Part shown: one piece after another, positions 32,550 through 41,250 of the stretch
How positions within the stretch are numbered: position 1 is the stretch's first letter
Layout of the letters: each line of letters starts with the position of its first letter
Assembly: GCF_018889995.1 (NCBI RefSeq)
Contig: NZ_CP076547.1
Span: 434,001-498,000 of the forward strand
Direction of reading: 5' to 3'
DNA: 64,000 nt
From: Subtercola sp. PAMC28395
GTDB lineage: Bacteria > Actinomycetota > Actinomycetes > Actinomycetales > Microbacteriaceae
Program-made: the position numbers and the translations under genes
Notes under the pieces: generated by a model
Database searches by the model: none
What the model saw: only the letters and a program-made list of their open reading frames with translations
What the model was told of the DNA's origin: nothing

Positions 32550-34703
32550 TCAGTTCGTCGAAGCCTTCGTCTTCGCGAGGGACTTCTCGTCGACAGGAGC
32601 AGTTCCGCTTTCGCGGAGCGCCCTGTAGTACTCGCGCGCCTCGGTCTGGCGCACCGCTTCGGCGCCAGAGGCGATCGGAGCCCGAACATGCTCCGGCCCG
32701 TACCCGAAGGCATCCACGAGGTCGAGGGCGTGCGGTCGAAGCCGCAGCGTGAGGCGGTCGATGTAGGCCTCGATGGCGAGCGCACGCTTCGGCGAGAGGC
32801 GACCGTGGATCAGGTACCACGCGGCGTGCTTCTGAATGAGCCCCAGCCCGAACAGGTCTCGCAACCAGGTGAGAACCGCCTTCGTCGGTGCGTCGTCGAT
32901 CCCTGCGAGCGCATCGGTGAACGCCTCCCACTGCAGGAGTTCGGCGTGTGCCCGCGCGGCCTCGATCATGGCGTTCTGGTTCGAATTGAAGAGATCGGCT
33001 GCCTTCTTCTTCGAGGACTTGGCAGCTGGGCGGAGCCGCGTCGCGATCTCCGCCACCATCGTCTCCACGCGATCGGTCAGCAGTGATCGCTGCACCTTCG
33101 ACGATTGCAGCTGGCCGACGGAACGGGCAACCGAACCACGGTCAGAGACATTCTGCGCCAATCGTCGCAGTCCCGTGCCATTGACCGCTCGATCCGCGGC
33201 CTGTTCGACGACGTATCGTGCCATGACGCCGGCATCGGCCTTTGCGAACTTGCGGTTGAAATCCGTGAGCAGGCGTTTGGCGACCAGCTGGAGAAGTACG
33301 TGGTTGTCTCCCTCGAACGTGGCATACACGTCGAGGTCGGCGCGCAGGCCGGTCAACCTGTTCTCGGCCAGAAAGCCAGCGCCTCCGCACGCTTCGCGCG
33401 CCTCCTGCAGGGTGTCGAGGGCGTGCCACGTCGAAAGAGGCTTGAGGGCCGCAGCAAGCGTCTCGAGATCCTGCCGGTCGACGTCTGTGTCGTGCTTGCC
33501 GGAGAACACCTCATCGAACTTGGTCAGCAGCACCTCATGGGCGAAACTCGCCGCATAGGTCGTGGCAAGAAGCGGCAGGAGCCTGCTCTGGTGCTTCTGG
33601 TAGTCGAGCAGGACTTCTTCGTTCGTGTCGCTGCCCGCGGTGAACTGCCGACGCTGGCTTCCGTACGTGATGGCAATGTTGAGTGCGATCTTCGCGGCAG
33701 CAGTGGATGCCCCGTCCAACGAGACGCGGCCCTGAACGAGAGTGCCCAGCATCGTGAAGAAGCGGCGGCCCGGGCTGGCTATCGACGAGGAGTAGACACC
33801 CTCGGCAGAAACGTCTCCGTACCGGTTGAGGAGGTTCGCTCGGGGTATCCGCACATCGTCGAAGTGCAGCCGCCCATTGTCGATCCCGTTCAGCCCACCT
33901 TTCAACCCATCGTCTTCACCGCCGACGCCGGCCAGGAATGCTCCGTCAGAGTCCCGCAGCGGTACGTAGAGTGCGTGCACTCCGTGGTTCACTCCCTGAG
34001 TGATCAACTGGGCGAAGACGACCGCCGCGATGCCGTGCAGTGCAGCATTGCCGAGGTAGTCCTTCCAGGCACCGCGGAACGGCGTGTTCAGCACGAACTC
34101 CTGGGTCTCCGGGTCGTAGGTCGCAGTCGTGCCGATGCTGGCGACGTCAGAACCGTGACCCGTCTCGGTCATGGCGAATGCACCGGGCACAGCAAGGCTC
34201 ATGATGCCGGGCAGGAAGGTGTTGTGGTGGTATTCGGTTCCGAGGTGCAGCACAGCTGCACCGAACAGGCCCCACTGCACGCCGGATTTGATCTGGAGCG
34301 AGGGGTCGGCCGTCACGAGTTCTTCGAAACCCGCGATGTTGCCGCCGTGGTCGTCCTGCCCGCCGAGCCTCGTCGGGAACGCCTTGTTCACAGCGCCCTC
34401 TGCCACGAGCAGGTGGAGCTGGTCGAGGACTCTCTGGCGATGTTCGGAGAGGGTCTGGCCCTCGATGCGCTGCATCTCTGGGCGCGCTGTGACCCGACGC
34501 GCTTCGAGGCGGGCCTCGGCCCAGGTGCCCAGCAGATATTCACCCAGCAACGCGACATCGACAGTCGGCGCAGGGGTGCTGGCCACGAAGGCACCCGAGG
34601 TCGACCCATTCACACGCGAATTCTTCGTCGCGCCACCGGACGATGCCGGACGTCGTATCGGCGCCTCGTGTGGGGCAGAAGCCGGAGAAGTGGTGACCAT
34701 CAT
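32550..34703 (-). CDS. Acyl-CoA dehydrogenase/oxidase-family flavoprotein
   Basis: A 717-aa FAD enzyme, much longer than the ~390-aa core dehydrogenases and closer to acyl-CoA oxidase-like proteins. The FAD/substrate signature is FAMTETGHGSDVASI; the C-terminal core has the segments ACGGAGFLAENRL and TFEGDNHVLLQLVAKRLL, the latter typical of the oxidase-like group. It likely oxidises the alpha-beta bond of an acyl-CoA. ATG 34703 (with GAGGACACC before it) is preferred to 34766. Two inverted repeats sit in its upstream region. Not in an operon with other beta-oxidation genes. Confidence 0.9.
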   Translation of the reverse strand: MMVTTSPASAPHEAPIRRPASSGGATKNSRVNGSTSGAFVASTPAPTVDVALLGEYLLGTWAEARLEARRVTARPEMQRIEGQTLSEHRQRVLDQLHLLVAEGAVNKAFPTRLGGQDDHGGNIAGFEELVTADPSLQIKSGVQWGLFGAAVLHLGTEYHHNTFLPGIMSLAVPGAFAMTETGHGSDVASIGTTATYDPETQEFVLNTPFRGAWKDYLGNAALHGIAAVVFAQLITQGVNHGVHALYVPLRDSDGAFLAGVGGEDDGLKGGLNGIDNGRLHFDDVRIPRANLLNRYGDVSAEGVYSSSIASPGRRFFTMLGTLVQGRVSLDGASTAAAKIALNIAITYGSQRRQFTAGSDTNEEVLLDYQKHQSRLLPLLATTYAASFAHEVLLTKFDEVFSGKHDTDVDRQDLETLAAALKPLSTWHALDTLQEAREACGGAGFLAENRLTGLRADLDVYATFEGDNHVLLQLVAKRLLTDFNRKFAKADAGVMARYVVEQAADRAVNGTGLRRLAQNVSDRGSVARSVGQLQSSKVQRSLLTDRVETMVAEIATRLRPAAKSSKKKAADLFNSNQNAMIEAARAHAELLQWEAFTDALAGIDDAPTKAVLTWLRDLFGLGLIQKHAAWYLIHGRLSPKRALAIEAYIDRLTLRLRPHALDLVDAFGYGPEHVRAPIASGAEAVRQTEAREYYRALRESGTAPVDEKSLAKTKASTN

Positions 34704-34744
34704 TGGTGTCCTCGTCTGTCGAGTGCGTTCAGTGCTGCTCAATC

Positions 34745-34766
34745 GTGGGGGAATGACTCTCCCCAC
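34745..34766. repeat. Inverted repeat GTGGGG-N10-CCCCAC upstream of the acyl-CoA dehydrogenase gene
   Basis: Exact 6-bp arms. It lies in the mRNA leader or the operator region of the minus-strand gene starting at 34703. Confidence 0.4.
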
Positions 34767-34769
34767 TGA

Positions 34770-34785
34770 GTGAGTTCTCCCTCAC
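34770..34785. promoter_or_regulatory. Inverted repeat GTGAG-N6-CTCAC near the acyl-CoA dehydrogenase promoter
   Basis: It stands just after a possible minus-strand -10 TTTACT (34788-34793) with TTGGGC upstream. A reverse-order copy CTCAC-N6-GTGAG is at 34853-34868. Candidate regulator sites. Confidence 0.4.
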
Positions 34786-34852
34786 AGTAAAGGCGAGGCA
34801 CTGCACGCCCAAGCCGACAGTGCCGGGGCTACAAACTCCCCATGGCCGTATG

Positions 34853-34868
34853 CTCACCAGTTTGTGAG
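34853..34868. promoter_or_regulatory. Inverted repeat CTCAC-N6-GTGAG
   Basis: Second copy of the same half-site pair, in the 271-bp gap between recQ and the acyl-CoA dehydrogenase gene. Nothing else clear is in that gap. Confidence 0.35.
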
Positions 34869-34974
34869 AACCTCCAATAGACCAGCGTCTTCACAGCAGA
34901 GAACGCACAAGGCTGCACCGGTCCCACTGAACGCTGGCCGAACCAGACGGCAGCGCGCATTGAGCCCGATGCGG

Positions 34975-36969
34975 TCAGACGTTGGCCGCAACGACTTCGA
35001 GCAGCCCCTCGCCGAAGGTGTCGAGCTTCTTCTGGCCGATACCGGCGACTCCGTCGAGGTCAGCGGCAACCAGCGGTCGCCTCACGGCGATCTCGCGGAG
35101 TGTCGCATCGTGGAAGATCACGTACGCGGGCACACCCATCGTCTTGGCCGTCGTCGACCGCCAGGCACGAAGGGCCTCGAAAAGCGAGATGGCGTCGTCT
35201 GGCAGGTCGGCAACTGCGCGCGCCTGTTTCGCGCGCGAACCGCCCGTGCCTGAGCCGGACGAACCCGCGGCGCGGTCTGGCTCCAATCGCATCGGCACCG
35301 TCACAGCCCCGCTCAACACGTCGATGCTGGCAGGCGCAAGCACAAGGGTGCCGAACCCGTCGTCGTTCACTGCAAGAAGGCCCTTTGCCAGCAGTTGGCG
35401 CACCACACTTCTCCACTGCTGCTCGGAGAGTTCTGAACCGATGCCCCAGACCGCGAGCTCATCGTGACCATACTGGTCGACCCTGGGCGTCTTCTTCGCG
35501 CGCAGGATGTCGATGAGATGCCCTGCACCGAACTTCTGGTTGCGTTCGCGCTGCAACCGCACCACGGTCGAAAGCAGCTTCTGAGCGGGAATGGTGCCAT
35601 CCCACGAGACAGGCGGCACCAGGCAGGTGTCACAGTTGCCGCATGGCACACTCGTCTGGCCGAAGTAGCCGAGCAGGTTCACCCGCCGGCAGTCGATCGT
35701 CTCGCAGAGCGCGAGCATGGCATCGAGGTGGGAGGAGAGTTTGCGGCGGTGTGCGAGGTCACCCGGGGACTGCTCGATCATTCTGCGCTGCTGCACCACG
35801 TCTTGCAGGCCGTAGGCCAGCCAGGCCGTCGACGGTTGGCCGTCTCGACCGGCCCGACCTGTCTCCTGGTAGTAGCCCTCCACCGATTTCGGCAGGTCGA
35901 TGTGCGCGACGAACCTCACGTCGGGCTTGTCGATACCCATGCCGAACGCGATCGTGGCCACGATGACCACGCCGTCTTCGCGCAGGAACCGTGCCTGGGT
36001 GCGGGAGCGCAGCCCGCTCTCCAGCCCCGCGTGGTACGGCAGCGCGTTGACCCCGTTCGCCGAAAGGAATTGCGCTGTCTGCTCGACGGTCTTGCGTGAG
36101 AGGCAGTACACGATGCCCGCGTCGCCATCGTGCTCGCGACGGATCAACGAGAGCAGTTGCTGCCGCACCTCGCCTTTACCCTCGATGCGATACCGGATGT
36201 TCGGCCGATCGAAGCTCGCGACGTAGTGCCGCGCGTCGCCGAGTTTCAGTCTCTGCGTGATCTCGGTGTGGGTTGCAGCCGTCGCCGTCGCCGTCAGGGC
36301 GATCCTCGGAACCTCGGGCCAGCGGTCGGCCAGATCGGAAAGACTCAGGTAGTCGGGCCTGAAGTCATGGCCCCACTGCGACACGCAGTGGGCTTCGTCG
36401 ATCGCGAAGAGAGCAATTCTCCCGTTGTCGAGAAACCGCTTCGTGCTCTCGGACGAGAGTCGCTCTGGTGCCACGTACAGCAGATCGAGTTCGCCGGCGA
36501 GATACGCACTCTCGACCCGATCGCGTTCTGAGGCGTCTTGGGTCGAGTTCAGGAATGCCGCCCTCACCCCGACCGCCAACAAAGCGTCGACCTGATCCTG
36601 CATGAGAGCAATGAGAGGAGAGATGACAACCCCGGTGCCGTCACGAAGGAGCGCAGGGATCTGGTAACACAACGACTTGCCACCGCCGGTCGGCATCAGC
36701 ACAACAGCGTCACCACCCGCGGCCACGTGGCTGATGACGGCGGCCTGGTCGCCGCGGAAGTCGTCGTAACCGAACACTCTCTTGAGCAACTGGCGCGCTG
36801 GGTCAGCCTGCTCGAGCCCTGCCTGCTCGGGGCTGACCTGCTCGGGGCTGGCCTGCTCAGGTCTGGCCTGCTCAGGGCTGGCCTGCTCAGGTCTGGCCTC
36901 TGCAGACCCGCCGCCGACCCGCGTACTCACCGCATCATCGAGAGTGGGTGCAGCAGAGTCGAATGTCAT
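34975..36969 (-). CDS. recQ: ATP-dependent DNA helicase RecQ
   Basis: A 664-aa superfamily-2 helicase that unwinds recombination and fork intermediates 3' to 5'. Motif [15 protein letters not shown], motif II with aromatic loop [19 protein letters not shown], motif [12 protein letters not shown]; the zinc-binding RQC region has CRRVNLL... CGNCDTC; a C-terminal HRDC domain covers about the last 90 residues. The extra N terminus of about 55 residues is unusual: six 5-residue PEQ(A/V)(S/R) repeats at about residues 27-56 come before the helicase core. Leaderless-type promoter. Confidence 0.96.
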   Translation of the reverse strand: MTFDSAAPTLDDAVSTRVGGGSAEARPEQASPEQARPEQASPEQVSPEQAGLEQADPARQLLKRVFGYDDFRGDQAAVISHVAAGGDAVVLMPTGGGKSLCYQIPALLRDGTGVVISPLIALMQDQVDALLAVGVRAAFLNSTQDASERDRVESAYLAGELDLLYVAPERLSSESTKRFLDNGRIALFAIDEAHCVSQWGHDFRPDYLSLSDLADRWPEVPRIALTATATAATHTEITQRLKLGDARHYVASFDRPNIRYRIEGKGEVRQQLLSLIRREHDGDAGIVYCLSRKTVEQTAQFLSANGVNALPYHAGLESGLRSRTQARFLREDGVVIVATIAFGMGIDKPDVRFVAHIDLPKSVEGYYQETGRAGRDGQPSTAWLAYGLQDVVQQRRMIEQSPGDLAHRRKLSSHLDAMLALCETIDCRRVNLLGYFGQTSVPCGNCDTCLVPPVSWDGTIPAQKLLSTVVRLQRERNQKFGAGHLIDILRAKKTPRVDQYGHDELAVWGIGSELSEQQWRSVVRQLLAKGLLAVNDDGFGTLVLAPASIDVLSGAVTVPMRLEPDRAAGSSGSGTGGSRAKQARAVADLPDDAISLFEALRAWRSTTAKTMGVPAYVIFHDATLREIAVRRPLVAADLDGVAGIGQKKLDTFGEGLLEVVAANV
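36802..36891 (-). repeat. Six tandem 15-bp repeats inside recQ
   Basis: The repeats encode PEQAS-like pentapeptides in phase. Array lengths that are multiples of 15 bp keep the frame, so copy number could vary without breaking recQ. Confidence 0.8.
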
Positions 36970-36975
36970 GTGCCC

Positions 36976-36981
36976 AGCTTA
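36976..36981 (-). promoter_or_regulatory. -10 box TAAGCT of a leaderless promoter (recQ)
   Basis: TAAGCT, 6 nt, then ATG 36969 on the minus strand. Confidence 0.6.
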
Positions 36982-37068
36982 GTTTTGACTCCTGACACAC
37001 CACCCCTGCCTGTTCGACCCTGTGGAGAACTTCTCTCCACAGCATGATCAACAGACCACGTGCCGCGT

Positions 37069-37074
37069 TAGGCT
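37069..37074 (+). promoter_or_regulatory. -10 box TAGGCT before the EamA-type gene
   Basis: TAGGCT ends 8 nt before ATG 37083, so transcription starts within a base or two of the start codon. Confidence 0.5.
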
Positions 37075-37082
37075 CGGGTCAC

Positions 37083-37961
37083 ATGATCCCCACGCTTCTC
37101 GGAATCACAGGCGCCTTGGTCTACGGTTCTGCCGACTTTCTCGGCGGCCTCGCCTCGAAGCGCCTGAACCCGGTGCTCGTGACAGCGCTGGCGGCAGCAT
37201 CCGGCCTCGCGATTCTCCTCGCCGTCTACCCGATCATCGGCGGCGCCTTCAGCTGGTCGGCAGCGATCTGGGGAGCCCTCTCCGGTGTCGCCGGTGCGAT
37301 CGCACTTTCGCTCCTCTATGCCTGCCTCGCCATCGGGCCGATGAGCATCCTCTCGCCGCTCACTGCCCTCGTCTCGGCGATCGTACCCATGGTTGTCGGC
37401 TTGCTGACAGGCACACGGTTCGGCATCATCGGCTACCTCGGCCTGGTTGTCGCACTGGTCGCGGTCGTGCTCGTCGGCTTCGTGCCCGAGAAGGGTGCAG
37501 TGCGACCGAGTCTTCGCGGCATCGGTATGGCCGTCGGCTCGGGAGCGATGATCGGCGTCTTTCTGATTCTGATCAACCAGACTCCAGAAGACTCCGGAAT
37601 CGTGCCGCTGCTCTTCAATCGAGCGGTGAATGCGACCCTGCTGTTGGGCGTCGCTCTGGTGATCTTTCTCACGAGTCGCACGAAGAGAGCCGGCGTCGAC
37701 GCCGGAACGCGGACTGGATCTCCCGCCAGGCTCGGAGTGTCGCTTGCTGCCGGGTGCGGCATCGTCGACGCCCTGGGCAATATTCTGCTGCTTACCGGGT
37801 TGCACCTCGGCGACCTGGTCACCATGTCGGTACTCACGGCGATGTATCCGGCCGGAACCATCATTCTCGCCGCGATCGTGTTGCGCGAGCGCATCGCGCC
37901 CGTGCAGATCGTCGGCCTGGTTCTGGCGTTGTCAGCTGCCGGAATGCTCGCCCTCGGGTAG
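37083..37961 (+). CDS. EamA/DMT-family transporter
   Basis: A 292-aa protein with about ten membrane helices arranged in two EamA repeats. It starts IPTLLGITGALVYGSADFLGGLASK, a pattern seen in the DMT branch that has 'YGSADFLGG', and ends with PVQIVGLVLALSAAGMLALG. The substrate is unknown; members export metabolites or drugs. ATG 37083 is preferred because TAGGCT stands 8 nt before it; ATG 37044 is an alternative that adds 13 residues. Divergent from recQ with only 113 bp between. Confidence 0.88.
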   Translation: MIPTLLGITGALVYGSADFLGGLASKRLNPVLVTALAAASGLAILLAVYPIIGGAFSWSAAIWGALSGVAGAIALSLLYACLAIGPMSILSPLTALVSAIVPMVVGLLTGTRFGIIGYLGLVVALVAVVLVGFVPEKGAVRPSLRGIGMAVGSGAMIGVFLILINQTPEDSGIVPLLFNRAVNATLLLGVALVIFLTSRTKRAGVDAGTRTGSPARLGVSLAAGCGIVDALGNILLLTGLHLGDLVTMSVLTAMYPAGTIILAAIVLRERIAPVQIVGLVLALSAAGMLALG

Positions 37962-38076
37962 GCCACTACACGAGTGGGGCCCGTACCCACTACGGTAAGA
38001 AAGAAATCGCCGAATTCTCGGCAGATTGCAACAGTTTGACTAGCGCACAGCGCGCGCCTCGAGGGGAACACTCATC

Positions 38077-38469
38077 ATGGATTTTTGGAACAACATCTGG
38101 AACGTCATCGGCATCTTCTTCTGGAGCTTCGCGTTCATCGCGTACCTCTTCGCTCTGTTTGCGATCATCGGTGACCTGTTCCGCGACCACAAACTGAACG
38201 GCGTCTTCAAGGCGATCTGGATCCTCTTCCTGATCTTCGTGCCGTTCCTCACCGCGCTGGTCTACCTGATCGCCCGTGGCGGCGGCATGGCAGAGCGCCA
38301 GGTCAAACAGGTCAAAGAAGCCCAGTCGGCCACCGACCAGTACATCCGCACGGTTGCAGGCTCGAGCCCGTCTGACGAGATTGCCAAGGCGAAGGCCCTC
38401 CTCGACGCTGGCACGATCACCTCGGTCGAATACGACGCGATCAAGGCACACGCCCTTTCAGGCAAGTAG
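38077..38469 (+). CDS. PLDc_N-like membrane protein with C-terminal SHOCT domain
   Basis: A 130-aa protein. Two transmembrane helices (about residues 10-32 and 45-68) with a short loop RDHKLNGVFKAIWILFL resemble the PLDc_N module; a cytosolic tail ends in a SHOCT domain (DEIAKAKALLDAGTITSVEYDAIKAHAL). SHOCT domains often sit on membrane or stress-related proteins and help oligomerisation. No enzyme activity is predicted. GAGGGG stands before the ATG. Followed by a long hairpin terminator. Confidence 0.88.
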   Translation: MDFWNNIWNVIGIFFWSFAFIAYLFALFAIIGDLFRDHKLNGVFKAIWILFLIFVPFLTALVYLIARGGGMAERQVKQVKEAQSATDQYIRTVAGSSPSDEIAKAKALLDAGTITSVEYDAIKAHALSGK

Positions 38470-38534
38470 AACACACAGCTCACACACCGATTCACGTCGC
38501 GGCCGGTTCGGGCACGACGAGTCAGTCGCAGAGC

Positions 38535-38578
38535 GAAGAAGCCCCGCCGGTCATCCAGTTGACCGTCGGGGCTTCTTC
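38535..38578. terminator. Bidirectional terminator with 19-bp stem
   Basis: GAAGAAGCCCCGCCGGTCA faces TGACCGTCGGGGCTTCTTC with one mismatch and a 6-nt loop, between the convergent SHOCT and metB genes. Confidence 0.8.
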
Positions 38579-38599
38579 GTGCAGCATGCGTATCCCGGG

Positions 38600-39754
38600 C
38601 TACCGCTTCGGCAGCGCACGGTCGAGGTCGTCGATCAGATCATCGACGTTCTCGATACCGACCGACAGGCGAATGATGTTGTCAGGCACTTCGAGGGCGG
38701 TCCCTCGCACCGAGGCGTGCGTCATCTCGCTGGGGTACCCCACGAGCGATTCGACACCACCGAGCGACTCGGCGAGCTGGAACACCTTCGTCGACTCGGC
38801 GAACTTGCGCGCGGCCTTGGCACCCGCCCGGATTCCGAGCGAGATCATGCCACCGAAACCCGACATCTGCTTCTTCGCGAGCTCGTGCCCGGGGTGCGAC
38901 TCCAGGCCCGGGTAGTAGATGCGCTCGATTGCCGGATGACCGACCAGGTGTTCGGCGATCGCCTGGGCATTGGCGCTGTGCCTGTCCATGCGAACGGCCA
39001 ACGTCTTGATTCCGCGGACGGTGAGCCACGCATCCATCGGCCCGGAGACAGCGCCCGCGGCGAACTGCTGGAAACCCACCTTGTCGGCAAGCTCCGCGTC
39101 GCTCATGACGAGGGCTCCCCCGAGAATGTCGGAGTGGCCGCCGAGGTACTTCGTGGTCGAGTGCACCACAACGTCGGCCCCGAGCGCCAGCGGCTTCTGG
39201 AGGTAGGGCGATGCAAAGGTGTTGTCGACCACCACGATGGCTCCCGCAGCGTGACCGATCTCGGCAAGCTCGCCGACGTCGCTGATCTTCATCAGTGGGT
39301 TGCTCGGGGTCTCGAGCCAGAGCACCTTCGTCTTGCCCTTGACCACAGCCTTCTGCACGGCATTGAGATCCATCATCTCGACGGTGTCGTTCTCGATGCC
39401 AGACCGGCTGTGGATCTTGTTGATGAGGCGATGAGTGCCACCGTAGACGTCGTTTCCGAGTACCACGTGGTCACCGGGCTCCAGAACAGCGCGAAGCAGT
39501 GCGTCTTCGGCTGCGAGTCCCGACGCGAACGAGAACGCATGGGTTCCGCCTTCGAGGGCGGCCAGCAGGGTTTCGAGTGATGTGCGGGTGGGGTTGCCAC
39601 CGCGTGCGTATTCATAACCGCCGCGAAAGTTGCCGATTCCGTTCTGCACGAAGGTCGACGTCTGGTAGATCGGCGGAATGATGGCGCCCGTAGTGGGGTC
39701 GAACTCCTGGCCGGCGTGGATGGCGAGTGTCTCGAAGTGCTGCTTGTTGGGCAT
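38600..39754 (-). CDS. metB: Cystathionine gamma-synthase (or gamma-lyase)
   Basis: A 384-aa Cys/Met-metabolism PLP enzyme. The PLP lysine is in VVHSTTKYLGGHSD; the phosphate cup includes YARGGNPTR and SGLAAEDALL; start HFETLAIHAGQEFDP is typical. Actinobacterial MetB proteins may run synthase (cysteine plus O-acyl-homoserine to cystathionine) or lyase reactions. It begins 51 bp after cystathionine beta-synthase, with GAGG before its ATG, so the pair can interconvert homocysteine and cysteine through cystathionine. Confidence 0.93.
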   Translation of the reverse strand: MPNKQHFETLAIHAGQEFDPTTGAIIPPIYQTSTFVQNGIGNFRGGYEYARGGNPTRTSLETLLAALEGGTHAFSFASGLAAEDALLRAVLEPGDHVVLGNDVYGGTHRLINKIHSRSGIENDTVEMMDLNAVQKAVVKGKTKVLWLETPSNPLMKISDVGELAEIGHAAGAIVVVDNTFASPYLQKPLALGADVVVHSTTKYLGGHSDILGGALVMSDAELADKVGFQQFAAGAVSGPMDAWLTVRGIKTLAVRMDRHSANAQAIAEHLVGHPAIERIYYPGLESHPGHELAKKQMSGFGGMISLGIRAGAKAARKFAESTKVFQLAESLGGVESLVGYPSEMTHASVRGTALEVPDNIIRLSVGIENVDDLIDDLDRALPKR

Positions 39755-39805
39755 GGTGTGTCCTCAAGCGCCGGGTAGGGCGCGGTTCGTAGGTGTGACG
39801 AGCGG

Positions 39806-41170
39806 TTATTCGCTCAGGAAGCTCAGCAGGTCCTGCCGGGTGATCACGGAGACGGGTTTGCCGTCGTCGACGACCAGGAGCGCCTGCGAGGCGCGGAATG
39901 CCTGCCTGGCCGCGCCCACCGACTCGTTGATTCCAATGAGCGGGAGAGCATCGCTGGCGAACCCGCCGACCTTGTCTGTCATGCTCGCGGCGCCGCTGAA
40001 AACCTGCTCGAGCAGGGACTGCTCGTTGAGCGAGCCGACGACCTCGCCGATCACGACGGGGGGTTCCGCGCTCAGCACGGGCAGCTGCGAGACACCATAC
40101 TTCGTCATGATGCCGATGGCGTCGTGCACGGTGTCGGTCGGGTGCGCGTGCACGAGGTCGGGCATTGCCCCACTCTTCAGGCTGATGAGTTCGCGCACGG
40201 TGCTCTCGGTCGACTCGTCGCTGAAGCCGTACGACCGCATCCACTTCTCATTGAAGATCTTGCCGAGGTACCCGCGACCGCCGTCGGGGAGGAGAACAAC
40301 CACGACAGCGTCGGCCGGGAGGTCTTTCGCGACTTTGAGTGCCACCGAGACGGCGAGTCCGCTCGAACCCCCTACGAGCAGGCCCTCTTCGAGCGCAAGC
40401 CGGCGGGTCATGTCGAACGACTCCGCATCGTTGGACGCGATCACGGCGTCCACGACACTGGGGTCGTAGGCTGCGGGCCAGAAGTCCTCGCCGACGCCTT
40501 CGACGAGGTACGGGCGCCCCGTGCCCCCGGAGTAGACCGAGCCTTCGGGGTCTGCTCCGATCACCTTCACCCGGGCATCCGAGATCTCCTTGAGGTATTT
40601 GCCGGTGCCACTGATCGTGCCGCCGGTGCCAACTCCGGCCACGAAGTGCGTCACGCGCCCGTCGGTGTCGCGCCAGATCTCTGGACCGGTCGATTCGTAG
40701 TGGCTGAGCGGGCCATTGGGGTTCGCGTACTGGTTCGGCTTGAACGCACCTTCGATCTCGGCTGCGAGGCGGTCAGAGACCGAGTAGTACGAATCCGGAT
40801 GATCGAGGGCAACCGCCGTGGGAGTGACGACGATCTCGGCACCGTAGGCCGTCAGCACGTTGCGCTTGTCTTCGCCGACCTTGTCGGGCAGTACGAAGAC
40901 ACAGCGGTAGCCGCGCTGCTGGGCCACGAGCGCCAGGCCCACACCGGTGTTGCCCGAAGTCGGCTCGACGATGGTGCCGCCGGGCTTCAACAGGCCGTCG
41001 CGCTCGGCGGCATCGATGATACGGATCGCGATGCGGTCTTTGGCCGAGCCGCCGGGGTTCAGATACTCGATCTTCGCGAGCACCGTGGCGGCGATGCCGT
41101 CGGTCACCCGGTTGAGTTTCACCAGAGGAGTGTTGCCGATGAGGTCGAGCACAGTTTCCGCGTATTTCAC
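39806..41170 (-). CDS. cbs: Cystathionine beta-synthase with C-terminal CBS pair
   Basis: A 454-aa fold-type II PLP enzyme joining serine and homocysteine into cystathionine. The PLP lysine is in NPGGSAKDRIAIRI; the substrate loop is PTSGNTGVGLALVA; the catalytic core ends near residue 320. A Bateman pair of CBS domains follows (VHAHPTDTVHDAIGIM and GINESVGAARQAF), as in regulated enzymes. GTG 41170 is the start, with a TACGTT box 6 nt upstream. Together with the adjacent metB it forms a transsulfuration operon. Confidence 0.94.
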   Translation of the reverse strand: MKYAETVLDLIGNTPLVKLNRVTDGIAATVLAKIEYLNPGGSAKDRIAIRIIDAAERDGLLKPGGTIVEPTSGNTGVGLALVAQQRGYRCVFVLPDKVGEDKRNVLTAYGAEIVVTPTAVALDHPDSYYSVSDRLAAEIEGAFKPNQYANPNGPLSHYESTGPEIWRDTDGRVTHFVAGVGTGGTISGTGKYLKEISDARVKVIGADPEGSVYSGGTGRPYLVEGVGEDFWPAAYDPSVVDAVIASNDAESFDMTRRLALEEGLLVGGSSGLAVSVALKVAKDLPADAVVVVLLPDGGRGYLGKIFNEKWMRSYGFSDESTESTVRELISLKSGAMPDLVHAHPTDTVHDAIGIMTKYGVSQLPVLSAEPPVVIGEVVGSLNEQSLLEQVFSGAASMTDKVGGFASDALPLIGINESVGAARQAFRASQALLVVDDGKPVSVITRQDLLSFLSE

Positions 41171-41176
41171 TTCTTA

Positions 41177-41182
41177 AACGTA
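41177..41182 (-). promoter_or_regulatory. -10 box TACGTT of a leaderless promoter (cystathionine beta-synthase)
   Basis: TACGTT, 6 nt, then GTG 41170 on the minus strand. Confidence 0.5.
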
Positions 41183-41250
41183 CCAGCGAAGAATTTCGTG
41201 TTACCCGGCACCCGGGATCCAGCGTAGAACGAGTCATCCGCGCACGAGGG

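Noticed and set aside
33105..34769. 554-codon open frame opposite the acyl-CoA dehydrogenase gene
   Set aside because: Reverse-strand shadow of a gene with clear flavoenzyme motifs.
34770..34785. CRP/GlxR-type site
   Set aside because: The TGTGA and TCACA half-sites need 6 bp between them; here GTGA and TCAC are 8 bp apart.
36802..36891. CRISPR-like repeats
   Set aside because: Units are 15 bp with no spacers, are in frame in recQ and encode a pentapeptide.
41171..41250. SAM or other riboswitch upstream of cystathionine beta-synthase
   Set aside because: The leader is too short because the gene appears leaderless, and no riboswitch fold is visible.
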